Assembly: GCA_001653155.1 (NCBI GenBank)
Contig: BDEJ01000030.1
Location: forward strand, 1-64,000
Direction: 5' to 3'
DNA from: Porphyromonadaceae bacterium H1
Lineage (GTDB): Bacteria > Bacteroidota > Bacteroidia > Bacteroidales > Paludibacteraceae
DNA length: 64,000 nt
Positions 46,244 through 54,881 of this stretch are shown here, piece after piece. Every line of letters begins with the position of its first letter. Positions within the stretch are counted from its first letter, which is position 1. The notes under the pieces were generated by a model. It had not been told where the DNA came from, searched no databases, and saw only the letters and a list, made by a program, of their open reading frames with translations. The position numbers were made by a program, and so were the translations under genes.

Positions 46244-47031
46244 CGATTTCGGATGTGCCGCTATGTCTTAGTAGATGTACATTTCTCAGCTTTCATCAAG
46301 ACTCGTTATAATTTTGATAAGGATTGGGCCTGCTAAGCTTAATAGCGTCTCGTTGTATTCTTTATGGGAATCAATACCTCATCGGCCGCTAAGATAATGT
46401 TTCTTTTGGATATCTTGTTCCATGTGAGATTACAAATTTTGCGGAACTTTTTATCATGAAAATAGATTTTATACCTGCCGTTTGTTTGTTTCGATTTTCT
46501 TTCTTCCGATAAATAGCCTCTGAACCAGATTTTTAAATGTTCTTTTCCAATTGTGGGGCTTTCACAAGCACATCCCCTTTAAGTAATAAGTATTCCTTGG
46601 AGCGCATGACCTTGTTTTGATAAGATCTTCAGACGATAAAGTATATTTATTTGAAAATTAGCTTATTGAGCGCCGGATTGTTGCTGAGGTAGGAACGAGG
46701 AGAGCTTCATTGATAAAGAGATTCTTTTTCCAATTGCAATTCGATGGATACTATGAAGAGCTCCCGCGTAAGTTCAACTAAGCAACCATTAGTGGAATGG
46801 GGAAGGATTGATTTTTCGGACAAGGGAAGAGAAAACACTTCTCTATCCTTTGCTTCGAAGGGATAAATCTCTATCTTGGCCTTCGTCCTAAAAAAGTTGT
46901 ATTCACTGCTTAAAACTACACCCTGCCGGCTGAAACTACACCGAAGGATATTCCCCATATTTTTTGTATCTTTGCAGGCCGTTTTCCGGCACACTAAACA
47001 AAAGAAAACTATATAATTAATATATTTTGAT
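46244..47031. other. Gap before trigger factor, one open frame without a start
   Basis: On the minus strand 46578-46339 is open for 79 codons without a start codon (CESPTIGKEHLKIWFRGYL, GRYKIYFHDKKFRKICN); it may be another displaced or decayed coding piece. I did not recognise it. The remaining sequence to 47031 is AT-rich, holds a near-repeat of AAACTACACC (46914 and 46932 areas) and the tig promoter box, and shows no convincing gene. Confidence 0.35.
46967..46974 (+). promoter_or_regulatory. Promoter -7 box for tig
   Basis: TATCTTTG matches TAnnTTTG and lies about 58 bp before the tig start at 47032. No clear -33 element. Confidence 0.5.
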
Positions 47032-48393
47032 ATGAATATCGTCAGAAAAGACCTCGACAACAACACGGCACAGCTACGCTTGCACATCGAAAAAGCCGAC
47101 TATGCCGAAAAAGTAAACAAAGCCCTGCGCAACTACCGCCAAAAAGCCAACATCCCCGGCTTCCGTCCCGGACACGTACCTCTTGGCCTGATACAGCGGA
47201 TGTATGGTAAGGCCGTGCTCGCCGAAGAGATCAACCAACTCATAGGCGACGCTTTGAGCAACTACGTTCAAGAAAACAAACTCCAACTCCTCGGCGAAGC
47301 CCTCCCGAACGAAAGCGAACAAGGCGAAATTGACTTCGGAACGCAGGAAGATTTTGAATTTATCTTCGACATCGCACTTGCCCCCGAGTTCGAGGTAGAA
47401 ATGAACAAGAAAGATACAATCAACTATTACAACATAGAGGCTTCCGACGTCATGGTTGAAAACCAGATGAAGGCCTACACCGGACGCTACGGAAAATACA
47501 CACAGGAAGAAGAAGCTCAAGAGAAGGATATGCTGAAGGGTCAACTTCTCGAGCTGAAAGATGGAAAGATCAACGAGGCCGGTGTGAAGGTTGAGAATGC
47601 CGTACTGACTCCGGCTTACATCAAAGACGAAGAGCAGAAAAAACTTTTCGATAAAGTAAAAAAAGGGGATATTGTCGTATTCAATCCACAAAAAGCCTTT
47701 GGAGATAAAGCTGAAGTGGCTTCACTCCTGAATTTGTCAAAAGATGCGGCGCAGGAAATTCAGTCCGACTTCCAATACAGCATCCAGAGCATCACCCGAT
47801 ACGTTGAAGCCGAAGTTAATCAAGAACTCTTTGATAAAGTATACGGCGAAGGCGTAGTGAAAAGTGAGGAAGAATTTCGGGAGAAAATCCGCGAGAACAT
47901 CGTCGAAAACCTCACAGCCGACAGCAACTACAAATTCGGCATCGATGCACGCGCTTTCTTCCTCAAAAAATACGAGAATCTCAGTTTCCCCGACGACTTC
48001 TTGAAACGCTGGGTCTTAGCAAGCAACAAAAACATGACCTCCGAACAAGTGGAGGAAAACTATCCTCAAATGCTTGCCGACCTCAAGTGGCACCTGATAA
48101 AAGATAAATTGGCCAAAGCCAACGAAGTCAAGGTAGAGTTCGACGACGTAAAAGAACAGGCAAAAAAACTGGCTAAAGCCCAGTTCGCTCAATACGGGAT
48201 CATCGGGATGGACGACAACGTTATATCCAACTACGCCGACGACATGTTGAAGCGTGAAGAAACCGTAAAAAGCCTCTTCGAGAAAGTAGCCGAAGAGAAA
48301 GTACTGGAAGTGATAAAAACTACCGTGAAGCTTACGAATAAAACGGTATCCATCGACGAATTTAACAAGATGTTCGAAGCGGAAAGTCACTAA
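47032..48393 (+). CDS. tig: Trigger factor chaperone
   Basis: The 453-residue protein has the ribosome-binding domain with the tail FRPGHVPLGLIQRMYGKAVL near residue 42, a peptidyl-prolyl isomerase-like region (about 155-240, degenerate compared with E. coli) and a long helical C-terminal arm. It binds nascent chains at the ribosome exit tunnel. Bacteroidota copies often have a weak PPIase region. A strong bidirectional terminator follows it. Confidence 0.93.
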   Translation: MNIVRKDLDNNTAQLRLHIEKADYAEKVNKALRNYRQKANIPGFRPGHVPLGLIQRMYGKAVLAEEINQLIGDALSNYVQENKLQLLGEALPNESEQGEIDFGTQEDFEFIFDIALAPEFEVEMNKKDTINYYNIEASDVMVENQMKAYTGRYGKYTQEEEAQEKDMLKGQLLELKDGKINEAGVKVENAVLTPAYIKDEEQKKLFDKVKKGDIVVFNPQKAFGDKAEVASLLNLSKDAAQEIQSDFQYSIQSITRYVEAEVNQELFDKVYGEGVVKSEEEFREKIRENIVENLTADSNYKFGIDARAFFLKKYENLSFPDDFLKRWVLASNKNMTSEQVEENYPQMLADLKWHLIKDKLAKANEVKVEFDDVKEQAKKLAKAQFAQYGIIGMDDNVISNYADDMLKREETVKSLFEKVAEEKVLEVIKTTVKLTNKTVSIDEFNKMFEAESH

Positions 48394-48416
48394 ACAACCG
48401 GATACAGACCATCAAT

Positions 48417-48451
48417 AAAAAAACCGGAGGCAGTTAAAACCTCCGGTTTTT
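48417..48451. terminator. Bidirectional terminator between tig and the RND operon
   Basis: AAAAAACCGGAGG (48417-48429), a 9-nt loop and CCTCCGGTTTTTT (48439-48451) form a 13-bp perfect stem with a T run. It serves both tig (plus) and the RND permease (minus). Confidence 0.85.
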
Positions 48452-48493
48452 TATTTCCCTTTCTGGCTGTCCTATGCGAAGTATTCCCTTCAA

Positions 48494-51400
48494 TCAAATT
48501 TCGTACATCAAGCTTTCAATATCTTGGGTCTCCGGCTTCTTATTGTGCCCCAACCCGTGCAATACTTTATATATCACAGGAACTACTACAAGCGTAAGAA
48601 AGGTGGATACAAGCATCCCTCCGATAATTACCCAGGCCATACCGTTGCGCAACTCCGCACCGGAGCCTTTCGAAAGCGCTACGGGAAGCATCCCGATGAC
48701 GGTTGAAAAGGCGGTCATCAGAATGGGGCGGGTACGGATGCGCACCGCCTGCACGAGGGCTTCGTCCATACTCCGGCCGCTGCGCCGCGCTTCGTTGGCG
48801 AAATCCACCAACAGGATGGCATTCTTAGCCACCAGCCCCACCAGCATCACCAAACCCAACATGGCGTAGATGCTCATCGCCGTATCCGTCAAAGCCAATG
48901 CCAAAACAGCCCCCACGACCGAAAGCGGAATGGAAAACATCACCACCAGCGGATCGATCCAATTGTTGTAGAGCACGGTCATCGAGAGGTAGATGAGTAA
49001 AAGTGAAAGCAGGAGCGCGGTGCCAAGCACGCTCATCGAGTCGCTCATCTTTTTCATGTCGCCCGTAGCTTCGATGCGGATGCCTTTCGGCCTGTACAGT
49101 CGATTGACTTTATCAAGAAACTGCTTCGAGACGGCTCCGGCGGCTACGCCGAATACCTGCGAACGAAGGGTCACGGCAGAGTTTCGGTCGAAACGTTCCA
49201 GGCGATTCGGCCCGGCCCCGGGTGTTACTTCTGCAAACTGTGCAAGACTTACCCGCTCGCCGCGGTTGTTGATGAAGGTCAGTCCCGACACATCTTCGGC
49301 CAATCCACGATAGGCTCGGTCGGCGCGTATGTTGATGTCGTATTCGTAATTCCCTTCGGTATATTTGAGCTGGTTGTTACCCTGAAAGTGCATCTGCATC
49401 ATCATTCCCACATTATCCAAGGTCAAGCCCAGTTCCGACATCCGGTCCCGATCCACGGAAACCGCAATCTCGGGCGTAGCATGCTCTACCGAGAGCTCCT
49501 GCTGCATCACGCCGGGGATGGAACTCAAAACCTCCAGCGCCTCTTCGGCAAAAAGCATCACCGAGTCGGTATTGTTTCCGGTGATGATGTATTCGATGGC
49601 AGCTTTCGAGGCCGTTCCCGTAAGGCTTACGCTGAAAATATTCACCTTTGCATCCACCAGCAAATCGCTCAGCGGCTTTCGGATGCGTGTGATGTAACTT
49701 TCCGTGCCCTCTTTCTGTTTTTTCAGCTTCACATTCAGTTCCGCCAGATAAGGCGTCCCTTTCGAACTTTGGGTATTATCACTCGTAACCCCCAGCATCG
49801 TAACCACTTTGTCCGTTTCGGGGAGGCTCAGGAACCAGTTTTCGGCGCGCTGCACCAGTGCATTCGAAGCCTCCATGGAGATGTCTTTAGGCATCTCGAG
49901 TTGCACGATGAACTCGCCCCGGTCGATGTAAGGCTGGAATTCGAAGTTGACGAAGCCCAGCGGGAAAAGCGCCAGTACCGCTCCGGCAACGATCAGCACC
50001 GCCAACCCGACCCAGCGTTTATGTCCCAGCCCCCACTCCGAGATTTCCGAGACCCACTTGCCGAAGCTTTCGATGCCTCGCTCGAAGCCTTGCAGCAGTT
50101 TTTCAAATGCATTTTTTCCGGTCAGCTCCTGTAAGTTGGCAAAACGAGAAGTCAGAAGCGGAACGAGCGTGAGGGCGGAAAGCAGACTGAAAAGAATGGA
50201 GATGACGATGACGGCACAAAACTGCCTCAGGATATCCGACACAAGAGTGTTGGTGAAGATGATCGGCAGGAAGACCACAGCCAGTACAACGGTTACCGAA
50301 ACCACGGTTGTTCCGATTTCCTTCAATGCATCGAAAGTGGCTTTCACGCGGTTTTTCCCCATCTCCATGTGGCGGTAAACGTTTTCGATTACTACGATGG
50401 CATCGTCCACCAATACCCCGATTACGAGGGAAAGAGCCAGCAGCGACATCAGGTTCAGCGTAAAGCCGAAGAGCTGCATCCCGATGAAGGTGGCGATGAG
50501 CGAAACAGGAACGACCCCCATCACAATAAGGGCGTTTCGGAAGTTGTGGAGAAAGAGTAAGATGACGGCGGCCACCAGCAGTACGGCGAGGAACAGATCG
50601 GTAATCACCGAGTCGATGGAGTGATGTGTGAAGAGGGTAGTGTCCTGTACCGTTTCGATGCGCAAGCCTTCGGCCGAATAAGCTTCTTCGAGCTCTTCGA
50701 TGCTGCGCGCCACCTCCTCGCTCACCCGGATGGCGTTGGCATCCGACTGCTTGAGCAGATTTATCAGAACGGCGTCCTGAGCGTTCACCCGCCCGAGTTT
50801 GACGGGGTCTTTCACCGCATCGACCACATCGGCCACATCGCTCAGACGCACCGGAGCTCCCGTTTGAGTAACGCTCACCACAGTCCGGCGCAGCTCCTCG
50901 ATGCTCCGCAGCTTTCCGGACAAGCGGATGGCCGTCTGCGAATCGTCGGTATGCAGGTAACCCGTAGGGAAATCGAGGTTCGACGCACGAATGGCACCCT
51001 GCACCATCACCGGCGTCAAGCCGAAGGTTTTCATCCGATCGCTGTTCAGATTAATTTGCAGCTCACGTTGCAGTCCACCCACAAGCGAAATCTTTGCGGC
51101 TCCCCGCACGCGGGACAATTCGGGCACGATGTGTCTGTCCAGCAGGTCGTAAAACTCGGTTGCCTCCAAGGCCGACTTGGCCGAGAGAATCAGAATGGGT
51201 TTCTCGTCCACCGATATTTTCGAGACCGTAGGCGAAAGGATGTCGCGCGGGAGTTCCGAACGCTTGGCTGCCAACAGATTCTGGGCGTCGGTAGTGGCTT
51301 TGTCTATATCCGTTCCGTAAACGAAAGACACAATCAGCATCGACATGCCTTCAAAGGAGAAAGACTGCATCTGGTCAATTCCTTCCATGCTCGAGAGGGC

Positions 51401-51607
51401 GTCTTCGGCCTTCCGTGTAAGCGAATTTTCCACTTCTCCGGGCGATGCTCCGGGATAGACAATCTGTATGTTCAGCACCGGAGGGGTGAATTTGGGCATC
51501 AACTCTGCATTGAGGTTTTTGTAACTCAGGTAGCCTAATACGGTCAGCAGCAGAAAGAGTACGGTAACGTATACCGGCCGCTTGATGGATAATTCTGTTA
51601 TTTTCAT
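48494..51607 (-). CDS. RND efflux transporter permease (HAE1/AcrB family)
   Basis: The 1037-residue protein has the AcrB layout: an N-terminal helix (KRPVYVTVLFLLLTVLGYL), two large periplasmic loops (about 35-330 and 570-870) and two groups of membrane helices. Helix 4 carries SLVIGVLVDDAIVVIENVYR with the paired Asp residues of the proton relay, and the C-terminal half has GLVMLVGLVAKNAILLVDFA. It probably pumps drugs, bile salts or fatty acids. It is last in the tetR-tolC-adaptor-permease operon. Confidence 0.93.
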   Translation of the reverse strand: MKITELSIKRPVYVTVLFLLLTVLGYLSYKNLNAELMPKFTPPVLNIQIVYPGASPGEVENSLTRKAEDALSSMEGIDQMQSFSFEGMSMLIVSFVYGTDIDKATTDAQNLLAAKRSELPRDILSPTVSKISVDEKPILILSAKSALEATEFYDLLDRHIVPELSRVRGAAKISLVGGLQRELQINLNSDRMKTFGLTPVMVQGAIRASNLDFPTGYLHTDDSQTAIRLSGKLRSIEELRRTVVSVTQTGAPVRLSDVADVVDAVKDPVKLGRVNAQDAVLINLLKQSDANAIRVSEEVARSIEELEEAYSAEGLRIETVQDTTLFTHHSIDSVITDLFLAVLLVAAVILLFLHNFRNALIVMGVVPVSLIATFIGMQLFGFTLNLMSLLALSLVIGVLVDDAIVVIENVYRHMEMGKNRVKATFDALKEIGTTVVSVTVVLAVVFLPIIFTNTLVSDILRQFCAVIVISILFSLLSALTLVPLLTSRFANLQELTGKNAFEKLLQGFERGIESFGKWVSEISEWGLGHKRWVGLAVLIVAGAVLALFPLGFVNFEFQPYIDRGEFIVQLEMPKDISMEASNALVQRAENWFLSLPETDKVVTMLGVTSDNTQSSKGTPYLAELNVKLKKQKEGTESYITRIRKPLSDLLVDAKVNIFSVSLTGTASKAAIEYIITGNNTDSVMLFAEEALEVLSSIPGVMQQELSVEHATPEIAVSVDRDRMSELGLTLDNVGMMMQMHFQGNNQLKYTEGNYEYDINIRADRAYRGLAEDVSGLTFINNRGERVSLAQFAEVTPGAGPNRLERFDRNSAVTLRSQVFGVAAGAVSKQFLDKVNRLYRPKGIRIEATGDMKKMSDSMSVLGTALLLSLLLIYLSMTVLYNNWIDPLVVMFSIPLSVVGAVLALALTDTAMSIYAMLGLVMLVGLVAKNAILLVDFANEARRSGRSMDEALVQAVRIRTRPILMTAFSTVIGMLPVALSKGSGAELRNGMAWVIIGGMLVSTFLTLVVVPVIYKVLHGLGHNKKPETQDIESLMYEI

Positions 51608-51641
51608 GACTCACACTCTTTAGTTCTTCCGCATCAAAAGC

Positions 51642-52694
51642 TTATTCCACAACACGCACAGGGGCTCCGTCAGTAAGATTAATCAATCCGGCCACTACGA
51701 TGCTGTCGCCCGGCTGCAAGCCTTCGAGCAGCTCGATGCGTTCATCCACCATATTGCCCGTCACCACTTTCCGCTTCTTTGCTTTGCCCTTCGACAGCAC
51801 AAAGACATGGGCTGCCTGCACGCTACCCCCCACGGCGCTGCGCGGAACGAGTATTCCCTGCTTCTGCTCCTCCGGCTCGAAAACTGCGGTAACGAACATG
51901 CCCGGTTTCAGGCCTTTTTTATCGCCCTTAATCGCAATTTCGACGGGAAAATTCAACGAGCGATCGGCTTTCTCTCCGACGAAGGAGATCCGCCCCTCAA
52001 AACTCTCGCCCGGGAAAGCACCCGCCTTCAGCACAACCGATTGTCCTCGAAGCAGATTCAATCGTTGCTTTTCGGTAACGAAACAGCTTGCTTTCAGCTC
52101 CGAAACATCAACAATGTCGAAGAGCTTCGAACCGGGATTGACGAAACTGCCGACCTCCACGTAGCGTTTTTCGATGCTTCCGCCGATGGGAGCTTTTACC
52201 GATGCGTCGGCCAGTCGGCGCCGGCTGGTAAGGTAGCGGCTTTCGGCTGCGATCATTTGCGTGCGGATGTTGTCTAATTGCTGGTCGGTTACGCCGCCCT
52301 GTGCGTTGGCGTTTTTGAAGCGTTCGTAATCTTTCTTGAGTGCGTTGTACGTGGCTTCGTTCGATGCGGCCTCGGCACTCAGCATCTCGCTATCGATTTG
52401 CATAAGAAGCTGTCCTTTCTTTATGGATTGACCTTCGTCGACATAAATCCGAACGACCCGACCCGTTACATCCGATAGAAAAGACAGGTCGCGCAGAGCT
52501 TCCAAGACGCCTACGGAAGTGAATCCGCCGGAATACTCGCAGGAGGCGACGACCTCTGCCCTCACCGCTACGGTCGAAGAGAATTCGGCCAGCTTCCGGG
52601 TTCTTTCCGCGGCTGCCCGTTTGTTCGAAACGAGTACTCCGACAATCAGGGCGATGGCCCCGCATACAGCAAGAATATAAGCGATTTTTTTCAT
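51642..52694 (-). CDS. RND efflux periplasmic adaptor subunit
   Basis: The start at 52694 (MKKIAYILAVCGAIALIVGVL) is chosen because it begins a signal/anchor helix. The 350-residue protein has a barrel-sandwich motif (GRVVRIYVDEGQSIKKGQLL), a helical hairpin (SAEAASNEATYNALKKDYER, DQQLDNIRTQMIAAESR) and a beta-barrel (SFVNPGSKLFDIVDVSELKA). It links the permease to TolC. It is 34 bp before the permease gene on the minus strand. Confidence 0.93.
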   Translation of the reverse strand: MKKIAYILAVCGAIALIVGVLVSNKRAAAERTRKLAEFSSTVAVRAEVVASCEYSGGFTSVGVLEALRDLSFLSDVTGRVVRIYVDEGQSIKKGQLLMQIDSEMLSAEAASNEATYNALKKDYERFKNANAQGGVTDQQLDNIRTQMIAAESRYLTSRRRLADASVKAPIGGSIEKRYVEVGSFVNPGSKLFDIVDVSELKASCFVTEKQRLNLLRGQSVVLKAGAFPGESFEGRISFVGEKADRSLNFPVEIAIKGDKKGLKPGMFVTAVFEPEEQKQGILVPRSAVGGSVQAAHVFVLSKGKAKKRKVVTGNMVDERIELLEGLQPGDSIVVAGLINLTDGAPVRVVE

Positions 52695-52717
52695 GACGAT
52701 ATTTATCTTATTAATGT

Positions 52718-54097
52718 TTATTTTACGTTCATCAGTTCCCGGATATTCCCTCCCGCCTTTTTTAGTTCGATAAGCGACTTCATACATTCATTCAGGGCAT
52801 TGGCATAACTCAGCTGCGCCTGTACCAGCGATTGGCTGGCATTGAGGACATCCGACAGGGAGGAGAGTCCGAGGACAAAGTTGTTTTCCGCCGTTCGGAA
52901 CACCTCCTCGGCCAAGCCTCGATTATCGCGCTGGAGGGTCAGGGTATGGCGGGCGTCTTGCAGCTTCATTTGTGCGTTCATGTAGGCCATATTCAGCGAC
53001 TGTTCCAGTTGCACGGCGTCTTCCCGGGCTTTAAGTTCTTCCATGCGCGCCTGATGAATTTTCGAGCGGCGTGAGAATCCGCTGAAGATGGGGACTCTAA
53101 GGCTTAATCCCAGCACGGAGGTGGGATACCAGTAGTTGCTTTCCCCACGGAAGAGCTGGTCGCTCATTCCGTTGTACTGGTAGTTGAGCATCAGAGAGAG
53201 AGTTGGTAGATTCTCATAAATCGCCGATTTTTTCTGCAATTCGATCAAGTGCATCTGCTCCCTAAGGAGGCAGTAGGGTGTTTGTCCCTGCAAGGAGAAA
53301 GGAACGACGGTTTCCGAGGAAGCTTTCTCTTCGAAAAAAGACCAGTCGACCGCTTCCACTTCGAAGGGAAGGTTCACGTCAAGCCCCATTTGCAACTTCA
53401 GCAGGTTTTTCTGTACGCTGGCCGCATTTTCGATGGCGCTTTTCTGGGTGGTGAGATTCACTAAGTTTACTTTCAGGCGGTCGAGGTCGGTTTTCCTCAC
53501 CAGCCCATTTGCGTAATTCACTTCCATAGTCTTCAGCATCCGGCCCACCAGTTCGATGCTCTTTTCCATCTGTTCGGCGGCATACTCGGTGGATTGAATG
53601 GCATAGAAGACTTCGGCGCTTTGTGCAATCAGCTCTTCTTCGTTCGACTCGGCGCCGAGCGCAGCCAGTTTTTCGGCCGTTTGCGCGATGGCCAGCGCAT
53701 TGAAAAGGGAGAAATTCACTACCTGCTGGTTGAGGGAGAACCCGGCGTTGGCACTGTAAGTAGTACCCATCTCCACCGTCATGTACTTCGGGGCCTTCGG
53801 GTCTTGCGCCTGCGGCGGCAACATGCTGTTCAGAAAATTGGGCATGATGAATTTTGCCTTTTTCAGGTTGTCGTTCAAGTTGGCCGAAGCATTTATCTGA
53901 GGTAGCAGCGCCCCCAGCACTTCTTTGCGAGCGTAGGAAGCCTTCTCGACATCGTAGCGCATCTTTTTCTGGTTACGGTTGTTTTCAACGGCGTATTCGA
54001 GACAAGTCCGCAAGGAATAGGGCGCTTGTGCAAACAAGAACGTCGTTACCAGCAACAGGCAGGCCGTCAAGCATATTGTTTTAACTTTTGTATTCAT
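52718..54097 (-). CDS. TolC-family outer-membrane efflux protein
   Basis: The 459-residue protein has a signal peptide (TICLTACLLLVTTFLFAQ) and long helical stretches with the TolC repeat layout: YAVENNRNQKKMRYDVEKAS, then EQMEKSIELVGRMLKTMEVN, and in the second half NNFVLGLSSLSDVLNASQSLVQAQLSYANAL (partly quoted). It forms the outer-membrane duct of the pump. It lies 13 bp after tetR and 24 bp before the adaptor. Confidence 0.93.
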   Translation of the reverse strand: MNTKVKTICLTACLLLVTTFLFAQAPYSLRTCLEYAVENNRNQKKMRYDVEKASYARKEVLGALLPQINASANLNDNLKKAKFIMPNFLNSMLPPQAQDPKAPKYMTVEMGTTYSANAGFSLNQQVVNFSLFNALAIAQTAEKLAALGAESNEEELIAQSAEVFYAIQSTEYAAEQMEKSIELVGRMLKTMEVNYANGLVRKTDLDRLKVNLVNLTTQKSAIENAASVQKNLLKLQMGLDVNLPFEVEAVDWSFFEEKASSETVVPFSLQGQTPYCLLREQMHLIELQKKSAIYENLPTLSLMLNYQYNGMSDQLFRGESNYWYPTSVLGLSLRVPIFSGFSRRSKIHQARMEELKAREDAVQLEQSLNMAYMNAQMKLQDARHTLTLQRDNRGLAEEVFRTAENNFVLGLSSLSDVLNASQSLVQAQLSYANALNECMKSLIELKKAGGNIRELMNVK

Positions 54098-54109
54098 AAA
54101 AACTAAGCG

Positions 54110-54694
54110 TTACAGTTGTTGTTTCCCTTTTTCCGATACGAGGGCGCGCAGATTGTATTCCGCCATGTCGGCGAAGTAGGATTTAGGCAGGAAAGGATGG
54201 TGATTGATGAGGCTGTTGATGTAGAATCCGAAGACGGAATAGCTCATATAGCGCCCCATCACCTCCGCATCAAGCTCTGCCCGATAAAGGCCTTGCGCGA
54301 TGCCTTGTCTCAGGTTTGCTTCCATCTTCTGCTGAAACGAGCCGGAGCCGGCGAGGTGCTCCAAAAGCGCCTGATTGGGATTGAGTCGCATCATATCGTA
54401 GAAAAAAACCGGACTGAGCTCGGTAAAAAAACGATTCACCCGAAGAAAACCCTCGCGCAGATTTTCGATTGCCGAGCGCTTCGGATCATCCAGCCCGCCC
54501 AGTGCCTCCCTCAAGCTGGAAGAAACCGAGCGGATACATTCTTTCAACAACTCCTCTTTCGAAGCGAAGTGATTATAAAGCGTTTTTTTCGAGATGCCCA
54601 TCTTCCCCGCCACCTCCTCAAGCGACAGACGCAAGCCATCCTGCCGGAAGACTCCCAGCGCCTTCTCGATGTAATACTCTTTTTTGGAACTCAT
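54110..54694 (-). CDS. TetR-family regulator of the efflux operon
   Basis: The 194-residue protein has an N-terminal TetR helix-turn-helix (LSLEEVAGKMGISKKTLYNH, FASKEELLKECI) and a helical ligand-binding C-terminus typical of the family (LREGFLRVNRFFTELSPVFF, YAFSEGE absent). It is first in the operon, so it probably represses its own transcription and that of the pump. An inverted repeat over the promoter upstream is the likely operator. The inducer is unknown. Confidence 0.9.
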   Translation of the reverse strand: MSSKKEYYIEKALGVFRQDGLRLSLEEVAGKMGISKKTLYNHFASKEELLKECIRSVSSSLREALGGLDDPKRSAIENLREGFLRVNRFFTELSPVFFYDMMRLNPNQALLEHLAGSGSFQQKMEANLRQGIAQGLYRAELDAEVMGRYMSYSVFGFYINSLINHHPFLPKSYFADMAEYNLRALVSEKGKQQL

Positions 54695-54738
54695 ATTATT
54701 GACTGTTTTTTAGGTTTCACTCTAAAATTAAATCGAGA

Positions 54739-54746
54739 CAAAATTA
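54739..54746 (-). promoter_or_regulatory. Promoter -7 box of the efflux operon
   Basis: The minus strand reads TAATTTTG, an exact TAnnTTTG match, about 45 bp before the tetR start. It overlaps the inverted repeat at 54742-54773. Confidence 0.6.
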
Positions 54747-54773
54747 CACTATAGGAACCGGAAAAGTGTAATT
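54742..54773. promoter_or_regulatory. Inverted repeat over the efflux promoter, likely TetR operator
   Basis: AATTACACT (54742-54750) and AGTGTAATT (54765-54773) form a perfect 9-bp inverted repeat with a 14-bp spacer. One arm overlaps the -7 box on the minus strand, the usual place for a TetR-type operator. Confidence 0.6.
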
Positions 54774-54814
54774 AATACACACAATTAACTAACTTTAATA
54801 GAGTCAAATAAGAA

Positions 54815-54846
54815 AGAGGTGAGTAAATTTCGATCTACTCACCTCT
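54815..54846 (-). terminator. Terminator after polA
   Basis: AGAGGTGAGTA (54815-54825), a 10-nt loop and TACTCACCTCT (54836-54846) form a perfect 11-bp stem. On the minus strand it is followed by a T-rich tail (TTTCTTATTT), so it fits the polA 3' end at 54882. Confidence 0.75.
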
Positions 54847-54881
54847 ACTCTAATTCGTTACAAAGAGTCTACACAAACACT

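Noticed and set aside
46900-46950. Direct repeat AAACTACACC twice as an attachment site
   Set aside because: Only about 10 bp, no integrase or tRNA gene nearby; likely chance.
46707-47087. 126-codon minus-strand frame overlapping the tig start
   Set aside because: It covers the tig promoter and is antisense to its first codons; low-complexity hydrophobic start without support.
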